Below are positions 8,951 to 18,118 of a DNA stretch of 64,000 nt, one piece after another. Below the pieces are notes generated by a model, which ran no database searches, had not been told where the DNA came from, and worked only from the letters and a program-made list of their open reading frames with translations. The number at the start of each line of letters is the position of its first letter. Position 1 is the first letter of the stretch. The position numbers and the translations under genes were made by a program. This stretch comes from Sabellastarte sp. h YS-2021 (Eukaryota > Annelida > Polychaeta > Sabellida > Sabellidae): assembly GCA_964017235.1 (NCBI GenBank), contig OZ024929.1, positions 61,909,603 through 61,973,602 of the forward strand. The letters are read 5' to 3'.

Positions 8951-10961
8951 TCATTTAAAGGACTGCTGGCCCTTGGCTGGTCGCGAGGTGTAGTAGGAGG
9001 CCTTGCCTCTGCCTCTCTTACTCTGTCCTCTGTTGCCAATATTCTTCCAGGAAGGACGGTCGGGCTTTCTGTAATCAGGTCGCTTGTCTTGTCTCTCATA
9101 AGGGTGGTAACGACCCTTCTTTCCTGAGTGGACCTGCCCCTTACTCTCAAAGTTAGCAATGTCCTGTTCGGACTGTTTCAAAACAGTGTCTGGAAATAAA
9201 GTGACAATATGCAGGGGTCCAGTACGTAGTGCGGACAAGGTATCTGGCTTGATGCCCATCTTTAGATGTGAAAGGTAAGCGTCACGCCTTATCAGAGTCG
9301 TGTTGGCCACTGTGACAAAGACGAAGTCTGTTAAATGTTCAAGCGTCTTGGCCGTAGCCTGAGTGATGCTGGAGTTGAAATTGAGTAGAAATTGTAGTTC
9401 ACTAGCGGCCTGTGAAACTCTCTCAGACGACTTCCCTTTACTAAGCTCCGACTTCACTATTTTCAACTGGGTCTGCATGTTTTCTTGAACTTTATAGACA
9501 CACCTATTGAATGCGGCAGCTTGATTGCAAGTGATGGAAGCCTCGCGTGCCGACTTTTCCCAGCGTCTTAAATTGTCTTGAGAGATCTGCCTTGAAGGTG
9601 GGGCTGTTGAGGCAAGCCCGGCAGCCTTGGCTATACGGCTGTAAGTGCTATTGACTTTTGAAGAGTCCGTATTCCAAGAATGTACAGTCTTCGGGTCCTG
9701 TTCATCAGAGGGTCGGTTGGGTACAAAGCTGTACCACTTTGCCTGAGATCTTGGGGGGCGGACGAATTGATCTTTGAACAGTCCACCGGCCTCTGAGCTA
9801 CGCGGCGGGTATCCCTCTGTAAGAGTGAGATTCAGTTTACCCATCTTGCTGCAGAGCCATTCGTCTGTAGGCATGGAGACTGAGATTTTCCTTATAGGTT
9901 GTGTCTTAGGACCCGCAAAGGGGTTATCCTCCGACCTGGAAGCTGTTGTATCCATCTCTGGGATGTGACTCCACCCCATAAAAGACCTGATGCCGCTCAT
10001 GGTTTCCCTATAGTTCTGCTCTTCGGATAGGGTTAAGTCCGGGTCAGCAGTAGAAGCCTCCAGGTCTTGGTCTGACAACTCCCCTTCCTCGACAAAGAGG
10101 TCCACTGGGGGACGGTCGGAAATATCCGAATCAGAGTCCGTGTCCATGGAGGATGTGCTCTGCCTCCTAGTAGGGGCTGACGACGACCTGCTTGGTACTT
10201 GACGAGGTAAGGGTGAATCAGCACCAGCCAGATCTGAAGGTTGGTCGGTGAGCACTTTTCCTATGGTCGATTTGCTGGTCGACTTGAAAGCAGTCTGAAC
10301 ACTACCAGGCAAATCTGTAGACATGACCGGTGGTCGGTGTAGGTTGAGGTTTGATGAACGGCTTGGAAGAGGCGACTGTTTTTGGTGGTGAGTGTGTAGG
10401 GGTAACCTTCACAGTTGTAAAAGCCGGTGTTGGTTGTTCCAAGGATTTAGATAATAACAAGGCCTCAAGTCTGTTAAAACGTTCGGACCATTTCTGGTCC
10501 AACTGATCAAATCTGGAGTCCTGAGACGATTTGGTAGGTTTAAATGACTTGGATGGCTTGTCAGATTTGGAAACCTTAGAAGTGTGAGGTTCTGGTTTAT
10601 CCGAGCTTTGTTGCTTTTTCTTCTTGTCAGAACAAGAACCAGGAGACTTTACAATCCCCTGGTCGTCCACTGCTCCCACTACCGTAACTACAGACGGGTC
10701 TATGAGAGAGGAACTGGAGTCCTGTTTTGGAGTGTCTGAAACCTTTTTTAAATCCCGCTTCTCTTTCTTGATCCTATAAGAGGGTGTGGACAACTGGATG
10801 CGTTGTTCTTCAGTAAGAGAGTTGCATGCGTTACAGTCTAGGTGGGAGATACAAGGGTCAGAGCCCTTACCTTTCTCCCTGCACCTGGCACAGAAACAAT
10901 GGCTGTCGAAACTAGCCATGATATGTCTGCAGCTCCCGTGTTTCTGGCTTGGAGAAGACAT
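8951..10961 (-). pseudogene. DIRS gag-like protein, copy C (one frameshift)
   Basis: The start is the ATG at 10959-10961 (M-S-S-P-S-Q-K), also the start context in E. The N-terminus carries a Cys/His cluster (G-S-C-R-H, C-A-R-C-R, C-N-A-C). A low-complexity Ser/Lys/Pro linker follows, then the acidic motif P-P-V-D-L-F-x-E-E-G-E-L-S, the block Y-R-E-T-M-S-G-I-R-S-F-M-G-W, M-P-T-D-E-W-L-C, E-G-Y-P-P-R-S-S-E-A-G-G-L and a basic tail ending in TGA at 8951-8953. One frame change near 10310-10325 in the linker separates the two halves. It is the capsid-type first ORF of DIRS elements by position. No Retrotrans_gag motif is recognisable by eye. Confidence 0.8.
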
Positions 10962-11106
10962 GTTAACTGATAAAAGGCGAAAAATTGTCCAGAAAGGTCT
11001 ATAAACACTCCGTAACACAATGATAATAAAAACTTTACACACTCTGAAGAAATAAAGTCCAAAGACTAAAATTAAGATTCCTGATGAAAAACTCCTTGTA
11101 CACTGC

Positions 11107-11308
11107 ATGTGCGCCAAACGAAAAAGATGCTATGACGTCATGCTGTCTAGACAGGAAGGAAGTACCACACGCCATCTGGCGAGTGCACAGCATTGGACCG
11201 GCCTGGCCGGTGGAGACACAGGACGTCTTTTTCTGACGTTTGGCGGGCCGGTCTGCGCCGACCGGATAAGCTATTGTCCATTGGATAGGATGTATTAACG
11301 CAATAAAA
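11107..11308 (-). repeat. 5' ITR of copy C
   Basis: The inverted copy of 6761-6987. Outermost bases are ATGTATTAACGCAATAAAA, the 5'-specific extension. It contains TGACGTCA (11133-11140) and CTGTCTAGACAG and lies about 150 bp upstream of the gag ATG, where a promoter would be expected. Confidence 0.85.
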
Positions 11309-13346
11309 TGTACTATCTCTTCCTCCGCTTTCTTAATAAGGTGGTCTGGAAAGAGGGTTGCAATGTGAATGGGGGCTGTACGTAGCCCGGCAAAAGTGTC
11401 TGGTTTGACCCCTGTCTTAATATGTGTGAGATAAGAGTCCCGGCGTGCCAATGTCAAGTTGCCCATGGAAATAAACACAAATTCTGTAAGGTGTTCCATG
11501 GTTTTTGCAGCAGCCTGGCAGATGCTAGAGTTAAAGTTCATAAGATACTGCATTTCTTCCATGGCAGTAGACACCTTGGATGAGCTTTTACCCTTGCTTT
11601 CGGAGCAGACAATCTTACATTGTTCCTGCATATTCTGTTGTACCTTGAATAAACATCTATTAAAACTGGCAGCCTGGTTGCAGATGACTGTGGCTTCTCT
11701 TGCAGATTTCTCCCATCGTCTGAGCATTTCTTGAGAAATACGCCTTGAAGTAGGATGGGTAGAAGTGATACCAGACTGCCGGGCTATTCTGCTGTAGGAA
11801 CTGTTAAGTTTGCACGCGTCCGTACACCAGGTCGAGACTGCGGTAGGGTCAGCTTTGTGGTCGGATGACAGCCCGTACCACTTGGACTGTGACTTTGCAG
11901 GCCTCAAGAACTGGTCCATCATCAAGCCACCGGCTTCAGAACTTCGGGAGGGATAGCCCTCAACCAGAGTAACGTTCAATTTGCTGAGCTTCTTACAAAG
12001 CCATTCTTCCGTGGGCATCTGGACAGAGACTTTCCCTGGGGCAGAAGACTTCAGACCAGAAAAGGGGTTATCATCCGAGCCCGTTGTAGCACTATCCAAC
12101 TCAGGGATGTTTGACCAGCCCATATATGATCTGATGCCACTCATGGTCTCCCTATAAGTCTGTTCTTCACTAATGGCTTGGTCTGGCTCAGTAGTAGTAC
12201 ACTCCTGATCTTCTGATAACTCTCCCTCTTCTGTGTATAAGTCGACAGGTGGTCGGTCAGAGTAATCCGTACCAGAAGCAGAGCTCCCACTAGAAGAACT
12301 ATTGCGTCTCTGTCTACACAAAGTAGGAGAGCCGGAGTCGGTGGCCAGAGCAGATTTAGGTCGGTCGGACCAGACTTTGCTTTCTGAAGGTCTGTGGGCA
12401 GAAGGGTCGGTACCAACATGAGAGGCAGGTCGGTTCCGGTCGGAGCGAGGCTGGCTGGCTGATTGATGTTCAGAGACAGAGGAATCCCTGCCAGTGCGCC
12501 TAGGTGAAGGGGACCTTGGCCGGTGTCGGTCCTGCTTAAGCTGGCTGGCTGACTGATGTTTCGTAGACGAGTCGTTGCCAGTGCGCTTTGGTGATGAAGA
12601 AGATCTGATAGTCTGTTGGTCGGGCATAAGCTGGCTGGATGACAGATGCTGATTAGCAGAGATGTCTTTTCCAGTGCGCTTAATAGTAGCATCCGACTCG
12701 GGCTGGCTGAATGATGTACAAGTACAGAGGAGTCTGTGCCAGTGCGCCCTGATGAAAGTGGTTGAAAGAACGGCTCGGAATCTTTGCTGATAGCTGCAGG
12801 TGGAGAGTGAGAAGGGGGAACTCTAACTGAAGCTGAGAAGGTCGGTTGATCAGTAGATTGAAGCGACTTAGCCATGAGAAGAGCTTCCAGTCTATTAAAA
12901 CGGTCAGTCCATTTTTTGTCCAGTTCATCATACTTGGTATCCTCGACCGACTTGCCAGATGATTTCTTAGACTTAGAAGAAGCAGGCTTATCTTTCTTGA
13001 CCTTCTTCGCAGGCACTGCAGGGGGTGGAGAGGAGCCCGAAGTAGCGGTGGAAACAGGTCCAATAACAGCTACTGAGGAGGGGTCGACCAAAGTATTATC
13101 TTTAACAGGGGTAGCCTCCATTTTCCTTGCTTCCCTCTTTTCCTTCTTAAGTCTATAAGATGGAGTAGAAAGCTGGGTAAGCTGTTCAGGTGTAAGAACC
13201 GTACAAAAGTTACACTCACTATCTGGTGATTTCACACAAGGATCTTCCCCTTTCTTTTTGTCCCTGCAGCGGGCGCAAAAGGCATGCCCATCAAACGAAG
13301 TAACTGTATGGCCACAACTTCCCCTTTTTTGACCAGGTGAAGACAT
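11309..13346 (-). pseudogene. DIRS gag, N-terminal and central part (outer element, half E)
   Basis: It starts at ATG 13344-13346 (M-S-S-P-G-Q-K-R-G-S-C-G-H). An N-terminal Cys/His cluster (C-G-H, C-A-R-C-R, C-N-F-C) is followed by L-S-T-P-S-Y-R-L-K-K-E-K-R. The linker holds about four imperfect repeats of R-T-G-x-D-S-S...H-Q-S-A-S (about 12470-12760), and a frame change near 12690 lies between the first and second repeats. Then come P-P-V-D-L-Y-T-E-E-G-E-L-S, M-P-T-E-E-W-L-C and E-G-Y-P-S-R-S-S-E-A-G-G-L, as in C, D and F. Coding stops at 11309, where copy C is inserted. Confidence 0.82.
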
Positions 13347-13439
13347 TGTAGTCTATACACTCTCCACAACTTATAACAGTAAAATATTAAAATATCAAAA
13401 TTCCTGGCTGTATTCCACAAAAATAATGAGAGCAGAAAA

Positions 13440-13656
13440 TTCGTGTGCACATCCACACGCCAAACGAAAAAGATGCCATGATGTCACGCCGTGTAGACAG
13501 GAAGCAAATACCTATGCGCCACCTGGCGAGTGCACTCCAAGGCCGGCCGGCCAGTATGCTTGCATACGGGATGACTTTTTCTGTCGTTTGGCGGGCCGGT
13601 CTGCGCCCACCGGATTAGCAATTGTCCATTGGATAGGATGTATTAACGCAATAAAA
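13440..13656 (-). repeat. 5' ITR of the outer DIRS element
   Basis: It ends GATGTATTAACGCAATAAAA, identical to the end of copy C. The core shares the G-C-G-G-G-C-C-G-G-T-C-T-G-C-G hairpin but carries a different middle (GGCCGGCCGGCCAG). The CRE site is degraded (ATGATGTCA) and the CTGTCTAGACAG palindrome reads CCGTGTAGACAG. The segment matches the start of the window in inverse orientation. Confidence 0.75.
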
Positions 13657-14237
13657 AGACTATGCGGGAAATGTTACAGTACAGTCGGTAACTTTAGCCG
13701 GCATGTCTGTAAGTGTTCCTGAAAGGCCTGTAAAGTTTCCAGGCCAGTCAGTAACTTTTACCGACTGGGTCCTAGAGTCAGGAATATTTGTAACTGACAG
13801 GCCCTAAACTCCAACAGACAAGCTGTAAACAACAACCGAAGGCCTGTGACACTTCCAGACAAGCCGGGAACTGTAACTGACAGGCTGGTAATATTTTTGC
13901 TTCTTACAGCCTGTCGGTTTCCAAATCTGTATCTATAAAAAGGCGAGTCGGCAGACAATCTGCGTATATTTGGGCTTGACATGTCGAGAGACAACTGGTG
14001 TGCAGCTTGATTTTAAGTTTTTCATTTTTTTTTTTTTTTTTGCGAATTAGCTTAAGTTTGAGCTAGGCTGGACTGGCAGGGAGTGAAACCTGTTCTGTGA
14101 GGTTTCACTTTTAATTTTAAGGTTTTTGTTTTTCACAACAAGCTGTACATGTAATTGAGGAAAGAGGGGAAAAGAGAGCGCGAACAGACACAGATACTGA
14201 TGTAGAATCAACTCAATCCAGACAGAAGAAGGGGCAG
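13657..14237 (+). promoter_or_regulatory. Upstream region with TATA box (13934-13940) for the Myb/SANT-like gene
   Basis: About 580 bp between the DIRS end and the ATG at 14238. TATAAAAAGGCG at 13934-13945 is a near-consensus TATA box. Upstream are repeated short motifs (CTGACAGGC, GTAACTT and the inverted pair CAGTCAGTAAC/TTACCGACTG). An 18-base T-run lies at 14025-14042. The ATG frame stays open upstream for about 100 bp with a basic stretch, so a spliced upstream start is possible. Confidence 0.5.
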
Positions 14238-15074
14238 ATGAAGTCCATTTTCCTGAGTGATTCAGATGAAGAAGCCATCATGGAGTTCGTTAAACAGCAC
14301 GAGGAACTTTATGACAAGACCAATGACAGTTTCAAAAACAAGCAGAAGAAAGAAAGACTTTGGGAGCAGCTAGCAGCTACCAGAAACTTGCCTATCAAGA
14401 CTGTGAAGAAGTGGTTCGAAACTCAATGTACCAGATATGACAAGCTCACTCAGACGAAGTCAGGACAAGCAGCTGAAAAGAGCACAGAACGACAGACCTG
14501 GCTGAAGGACAGTTTCAGTTTTCTACGAGGTCACATCAGAAGGAAGGGAGTTTCCAAGTCTTCGGCGTTCAAGTCACCACAGAGACCTTCTGCAGCTGCA
14601 GCTTCAGTTCCGGATACATCCAGAGACACTGAATCTGAGATGGAAATCAGCATGGCATCAGATGTTACTCATCAGCCTTCGAGCACCAGTCCTAAGCGAC
14701 GACAGCCTTCAGTTGCCACCACCACTGCTGCAGATCCAGTTTTAGATCAGTTCCAGCAGATGAGCTTGATGATTTCCCCTTTTCTGGGTGCACGTCAGGA
14801 CCCCACTCCAAGTCCAAGACAGTCGTTCTGCAACTATCTCCACTCTGAGATTGAACACCTGGAGGAGCGAGCCTTTTTGACCTTCAGGAATGAGACAGTG
14901 AAGCTTCTCAGTGAAATACAGTACAAGACTGAAGAACGCAAGAGACAGGTCACAACAACTCAACAGGTCACCACATTTCAACCTCCACAAGCAACACAGG
15001 CCACAACAGGGAGAATACATACTCACCATACTGGATACTCAACCAGTCTCCATTCCAGTTGTGCAGCCTACTAG
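14238..15074 (+). CDS. Myb/SANT-like (MADF-type) DNA-binding domain protein
   Basis: This 278-residue ORF begins M-K-S-I-F-L-S-D-S-D-E-E. Residues about 10-80 look like a Myb/SANT or MADF domain: E-E-A-I-M-E-F-V, spaced hydrophobics, L-W-E-Q-L-A, L-P-I-K-T-V-K-K-W-F and T-R-Y-D-K-L. The helix-turn-helix pattern with its conserved tryptophans fits DNA binding. The rest is Ser/Thr/Pro/Gln-rich and probably disordered, with S-P-K-R-R-Q-P as a possible nuclear signal. It has no visible intron. Related ORFs occur both as host factors and as accessory proteins of Harbinger-type transposons, and I cannot tell which this is. The frame ends at TAG 15072-15074, immediately followed by an in-frame ATG. 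Confidence 0.6.
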   Translation: MKSIFLSDSDEEAIMEFVKQHEELYDKTNDSFKNKQKKERLWEQLAATRNLPIKTVKKWFETQCTRYDKLTQTKSGQAAEKSTERQTWLKDSFSFLRGHIRRKGVSKSSAFKSPQRPSAAAASVPDTSRDTESEMEISMASDVTHQPSSTSPKRRQPSVATTTAADPVLDQFQQMSLMISPFLGARQDPTPSPRQSFCNYLHSEIEHLEERAFLTFRNETVKLLSEIQYKTEERKRQVTTTQQVTTFQPPQATQATTGRIHTHHTGYSTSLHSSCAAY

Positions 15075-15413
15075 ATGGTCACAAGACAGCTTGCTACAGT
15101 GATTGCCAAAGTACAGCAACCATCAAGGCTTTCATCAGCATCAACACAGCCAACATCTTACTTAGTTGTGGATGACCAACAGCCTGGGACTTCCAGACAG
15201 ATGATTTTCAACCCACCTTCAGTTGCAGCTTCACAACAGGAGGAAAGTCAACACAACACTTCTGCATTATCCAGTCTCTTTGGAGCGATTCCAAGTGTAC
15301 TACAGTACCAGCAGATCGACACACCACAACCATTTTCACCCTCTCAAATTCAAGAACAGTCAAGACCTCCCAGCCAGTCCAGCCAGCAAAGTCAGCGCAA
15401 ATCAGCAGATTAG
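15075..15413 (+). CDS. In-frame continuation of the Myb/SANT-like gene after TAG
   Basis: A 112-residue Ser/Gln/Pro-rich ORF starting with ATG directly after the TAG of the upstream ORF, in the same frame. Composition matches the upstream C-terminal region (Q-Q-P-G-T-S-R-Q, S-Q-S-S-Q-Q-S-Q-R). It could be the natural C-terminus cut off by a nonsense change, a readthrough extension or a separate small ORF. No domain is seen. Confidence 0.4.
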   Translation: MVTRQLATVIAKVQQPSRLSSASTQPTSYLVVDDQQPGTSRQMIFNPPSVAASQQEESQHNTSALSSLFGAIPSVLQYQQIDTPQPFSPSQIQEQSRPPSQSSQQSQRKSAD

Positions 15414-15435
15414 CCTGCATTAAGTCACACCAACT

Positions 15436-15451
15436 GGTCCTTCTAAGGGCC
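15436..15451 (+). terminator. Candidate histone-type mRNA 3' stem-loop
   Basis: GGTCCT-TCTA-AGGGCC forms a 6-bp stem (one G-T pair) with a four-base loop of the U-Y-U-N type, preceded by ACCAACT and followed by ACCC. This fits the metazoan replication-dependent histone 3' element bound by SLBP. It lies 23 nt after the stop at 15411-15413. No histone ORF is upstream. Its function at this gene is inferred. Confidence 0.5.
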
Positions 15452-15856
15452 ACCCGAATCTTCTTCCAAAAACAATTATTCAGCTGTTGTTGCCCATAAA
15501 CAAAACAAGGGAACAGTGGCTGTCTTTCAGACAACCACAAAGTCGAATCTTTAGATTAAAGTTGAGTTAAACCCAGGATAATAGATATCAATTTATTGTG
15601 TTTAGATAACAATATACATATACCACAAGGGTAACAAGGAGAGAGCTCATTAGTAGCCAATAACTTTCAAGATGTTTAATAATGTTTCTGAATAGAATAA
15701 TGTTATTTACCAAGAATGTTAAAATGTGTTTTTATGATAGATTTACAAATATAAATCCTAACAGAGAAGGCAATAACCTTTTCTGAGGGAGAAATTCTAA
15801 GTCGATTTGCAGAACCCAAATAACTTTATTAAATTAGTCATGTAGTGTCAGCCATC
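15452..15856. other. Non-coding flank upstream of the Gypsy element
   Basis: About 400 bp of AT-rich sequence without ORFs or recognised repeats. Its last four bases, CATC (15853-15856), are repeated after the 3' LTR and form the target duplication. Confidence 0.6.
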
Positions 15857-17219
15857 TGTTATAATGAGTAAACTTTATGTATTTTAATTAGTCAGCTGTC
15901 ATTAGTGGATTTTACATATAACATAGTTCATGTGTATTATTAGCATGTATTGAAAAATGTTCTGTGTATTGGTACATACAAACTTAGGACTGCATCATAT
16001 TTCTTGTTTCTAATTTACAGACTTGTAAAGGCTGATAGAGCATAATCTTACTTTTATTATTATTGTATCTTAAGCCCTATGAAATCAAACAGGGTGTCTA
16101 TAAACTTGGCACTTTGTAATGATTCTTGTGAAGTCACACATGGTGTACAAAGACTGTTTGTTTTAACAGCCATTCTTTCAACAGAAACAGGGATCAATCT
16201 GTATAATGTGGTAGCTTGTCAGTATATCTTAGATAATTTTGTAATTACCATGAACACTTCAAAAGCTTAAGCACAAGGGACTTATTCATTACTCTCCTCT
16301 GAACTGGTTACACCAATGCTGTTAATAGCTCATCAGATCTTGTATGTGGGAAGCAGGTTATAAAGATATATATGGTCAGGAAGTTATAAAAGAATATATA
16401 ACTGCCACACTTAATGACAACCAAACAGCAATAGCAGCTTGTATCAAAGCTTGTCTGGATAACCAGATAATTACTTGTATGTATTCCACATCAAAGCCTA
16501 TACCTTCTCTGTTAAGTAACCCTAACTTAGGTACAATGACTAACTTGTTGCCCTTAATGTCACTCAGCATTTATCTTGTGTGGTTGTCAGTTCCTGTTCC
16601 TACCCAAACTTCTACATGTAACTGGCTGATAGGCTGCAACTACCTTATTGGATTGTGGTCACCTGACTTACCTAGACTGTTTCTCTTTTTGAAAAGGGTC
16701 AGTATATATGTGGCTTGGTAGTATCAGAAATAGAAGATAAAACATCATGTGTTTAGAGATTGAAAGGAGATCATCATGAGTGTTACTGGAAACTATGATA
16801 CTGGTTAACTTAACAAGAAACTGTTATTATGAACATTATGAAGATACAGAAACACTTCATGGAATATGTTAATTATTAAGAATATGTGTAACATTCTTGT
16901 TGTGAACTTATATAAATATTAAAGGGAATAAAGTGTAAAAAAATTGCAAGGTGTATGTGAATGGATATTAGGCAGAAACCAGCTACATTCACAACAACAA
17001 CAACACAGCCTTTATCACATCAATAGTGAACTGATACATATCCTTGATACTGAGCAGAGATTTGAAATAGAGAATTTAAGGAGAACTATAGCCATGACAT
17101 TGGATTATAATTATGTGAATTGTTTAATAACTGTTAATTAATAAATTGCTGAATAAATGAATAAGAACATCAACAAGAACTCTTTTACACCCCCAACCAA
17201 AAAACCTCCCATTATCACA
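15857..17219 (+). repeat. 5' LTR of the Gypsy element
   Basis: A 1363-bp repeat with TG...CA ends. AATAAA signals lie near 16928 and 17142, and AT-rich TATATAAAT near 16909. The short ORFs inside (for example 16344-16721) are identical in both LTRs because the LTRs are identical, so they are not evidence of coding. Confidence 0.93.
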
Positions 17220-17221
17220 TC

Positions 17222-17235
17222 TGGTGGAGAATGCC
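17222..17235 (+). other. Primer-binding site of the Gypsy element
   Basis: TGGTGGAGAATGCC starts two bases after the 5' LTR. The initial TGG pairs with the CCA end of a tRNA, the normal position and form of an LTR-element PBS. I do not assign the tRNA. Confidence 0.65.
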
Positions 17236-17263
17236 AAATTGACCACTTTTTAGCTGGTCATTG

Positions 17264-18118
17264 ATGCCCACTCGAAGTGGAACCAACTATAATTACACAG
17301 CAGTGACTCCAGTGGAAAACATGGCTTCTGGTGATGACAGAGGAAGGCCAATCTTCCGAGCAGGCATATCGAGTCCGGAAGTCTTTCTCATGAAACTCAA
17401 GGCCCATTGCAAGAAGCACAAAATTGAGGATGGACCCCTTATGGAGGAAATCAGTCTGTACCTGGATGATAATGCAAACAACTGGCTGATGTCCCTAGAT
17501 GAAGCAACACTGGCAGACCTCAAGAAGTTTACAGATCAACTCCTCCAGCGGTACTCACGAACTACAGATACATTCACAGCCATGCAGGAACTGAAGAACA
17601 TGAAACAGATCAAAGGCCAGGATCCACTCCAGTTTGTGGATGACTTTGCCAATTTGTATACAAAGTGTAAGATGGACATGCAACAGATAGTGCCTTTTAC
17701 AGTCGCAGCCCTGGAAGACAACGTAGGACAGTACATTCGAGCACAGAATCCTAAATCCCTGCATGATGTCAGGACTGCAATCACAAGATATTCTGGATCT
17801 GCTACTACAGGAAAATCAGATACAGCTCTTCAAACAGACACAGCAATAAGAGCATTATGCTCTCGCCTCGATGATGTAGTGACCCAACTGGCATCTGTTT
17901 CTGCCATTCAAACACAGGGACAAAATCAGTGGAATCACAGCAGGGCCAGACCAAAGACAGACTCTAGGCAACCACAGGGACAGGCTAAAAGGGACTGCAA
18001 CTTCTGTGGAGGTAGGTTTCACTCTAAATTGTCTGAATGTCCGGCAAGAAACAAAAAATGCAGAAATTGTGGTATTATGAATCATTTTGAGAAAGTGTGT
18101 AGAAGCAAAAAGGAATAG
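17264..18118 (+). CDS. gag: Gag protein of the Gypsy element
   Basis: This 284-residue protein starts at the first ATG after the PBS (M-P-T-R-S-G-T-N). Residues about 25-185 resemble the Retrotrans_gag capsid region, with conserved W-L, F-T-D-Q-L-L-Q-R-Y and L-Q-F-V-D-D-F. The C-terminus has two zinc knuckles, C-x2-C-x4-H-x5-C (slightly irregular) and C-x2-C-x4-H-x4-C, for RNA packaging. It ends with K-K-E and TAG at 18116-18118. The pol frame continues in the same frame after this codon, so a fraction of ribosomes reading UAG would make Gag-Pol. Confidence 0.9.
   Translation: MPTRSGTNYNYTAVTPVENMASGDDRGRPIFRAGISSPEVFLMKLKAHCKKHKIEDGPLMEEISLYLDDNANNWLMSLDEATLADLKKFTDQLLQRYSRTTDTFTAMQELKNMKQIKGQDPLQFVDDFANLYTKCKMDMQQIVPFTVAALEDNVGQYIRAQNPKSLHDVRTAITRYSGSATTGKSDTALQTDTAIRALCSRLDDVVTQLASVSAIQTQGQNQWNHSRARPKTDSRQPQGQAKRDCNFCGGRFHSKLSECPARNKKCRNCGIMNHFEKVCRSKKE

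Larger units (their letters stand above)
6761..11308 (-). mobile_element. DIRS-like copy C: complete termini, internally deleted
   Basis: A 4.5-kb element with ITRs at both ends (6761-6987 and 11107-11308) that match over about 190 bp but have different outer extensions, plus an ICR (7036-7125) containing both extensions joined. Gag and RT fingers/palm are present. The RT thumb, all of RNase H and the N-terminal half of the recombinase are missing between about 7996 and 8003. It lies in the gag of the outer element with AAAA at each junction (6757-6760 and 11305-11308) and no longer target duplication, as expected for recombinase-mediated insertion. Confidence 0.9.
2722..13656 (-). mobile_element. 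Outer DIRS-like element (halves B and E), interrupted by copy C
   Basis: The element reads on the minus strand from the 5' ITR (13440-13656) through gag (13346-11309, then 6760-6550), RT/RNase H, recombinase, A-tract (3292-3313), ICR (2931-3025) and 3' ITR (2722-2880). Removing 6761-11308 rejoins the two gag halves in frame at the junction residues VHF/ESKG, which other gag copies carry intact. Both outer ends carry an A-run at the junction. The two ITRs are not well matched in their middles and the left one has lost about 70 bp. It also sits inside copy A on the left only, so a later rearrangement is likely. Confidence 0.8.

Noticed and set aside
16344..16721. ORF of 125 codons repeated at 24187-24564
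   Set aside because: It lies within the two LTRs and is identical because the LTRs are identical.
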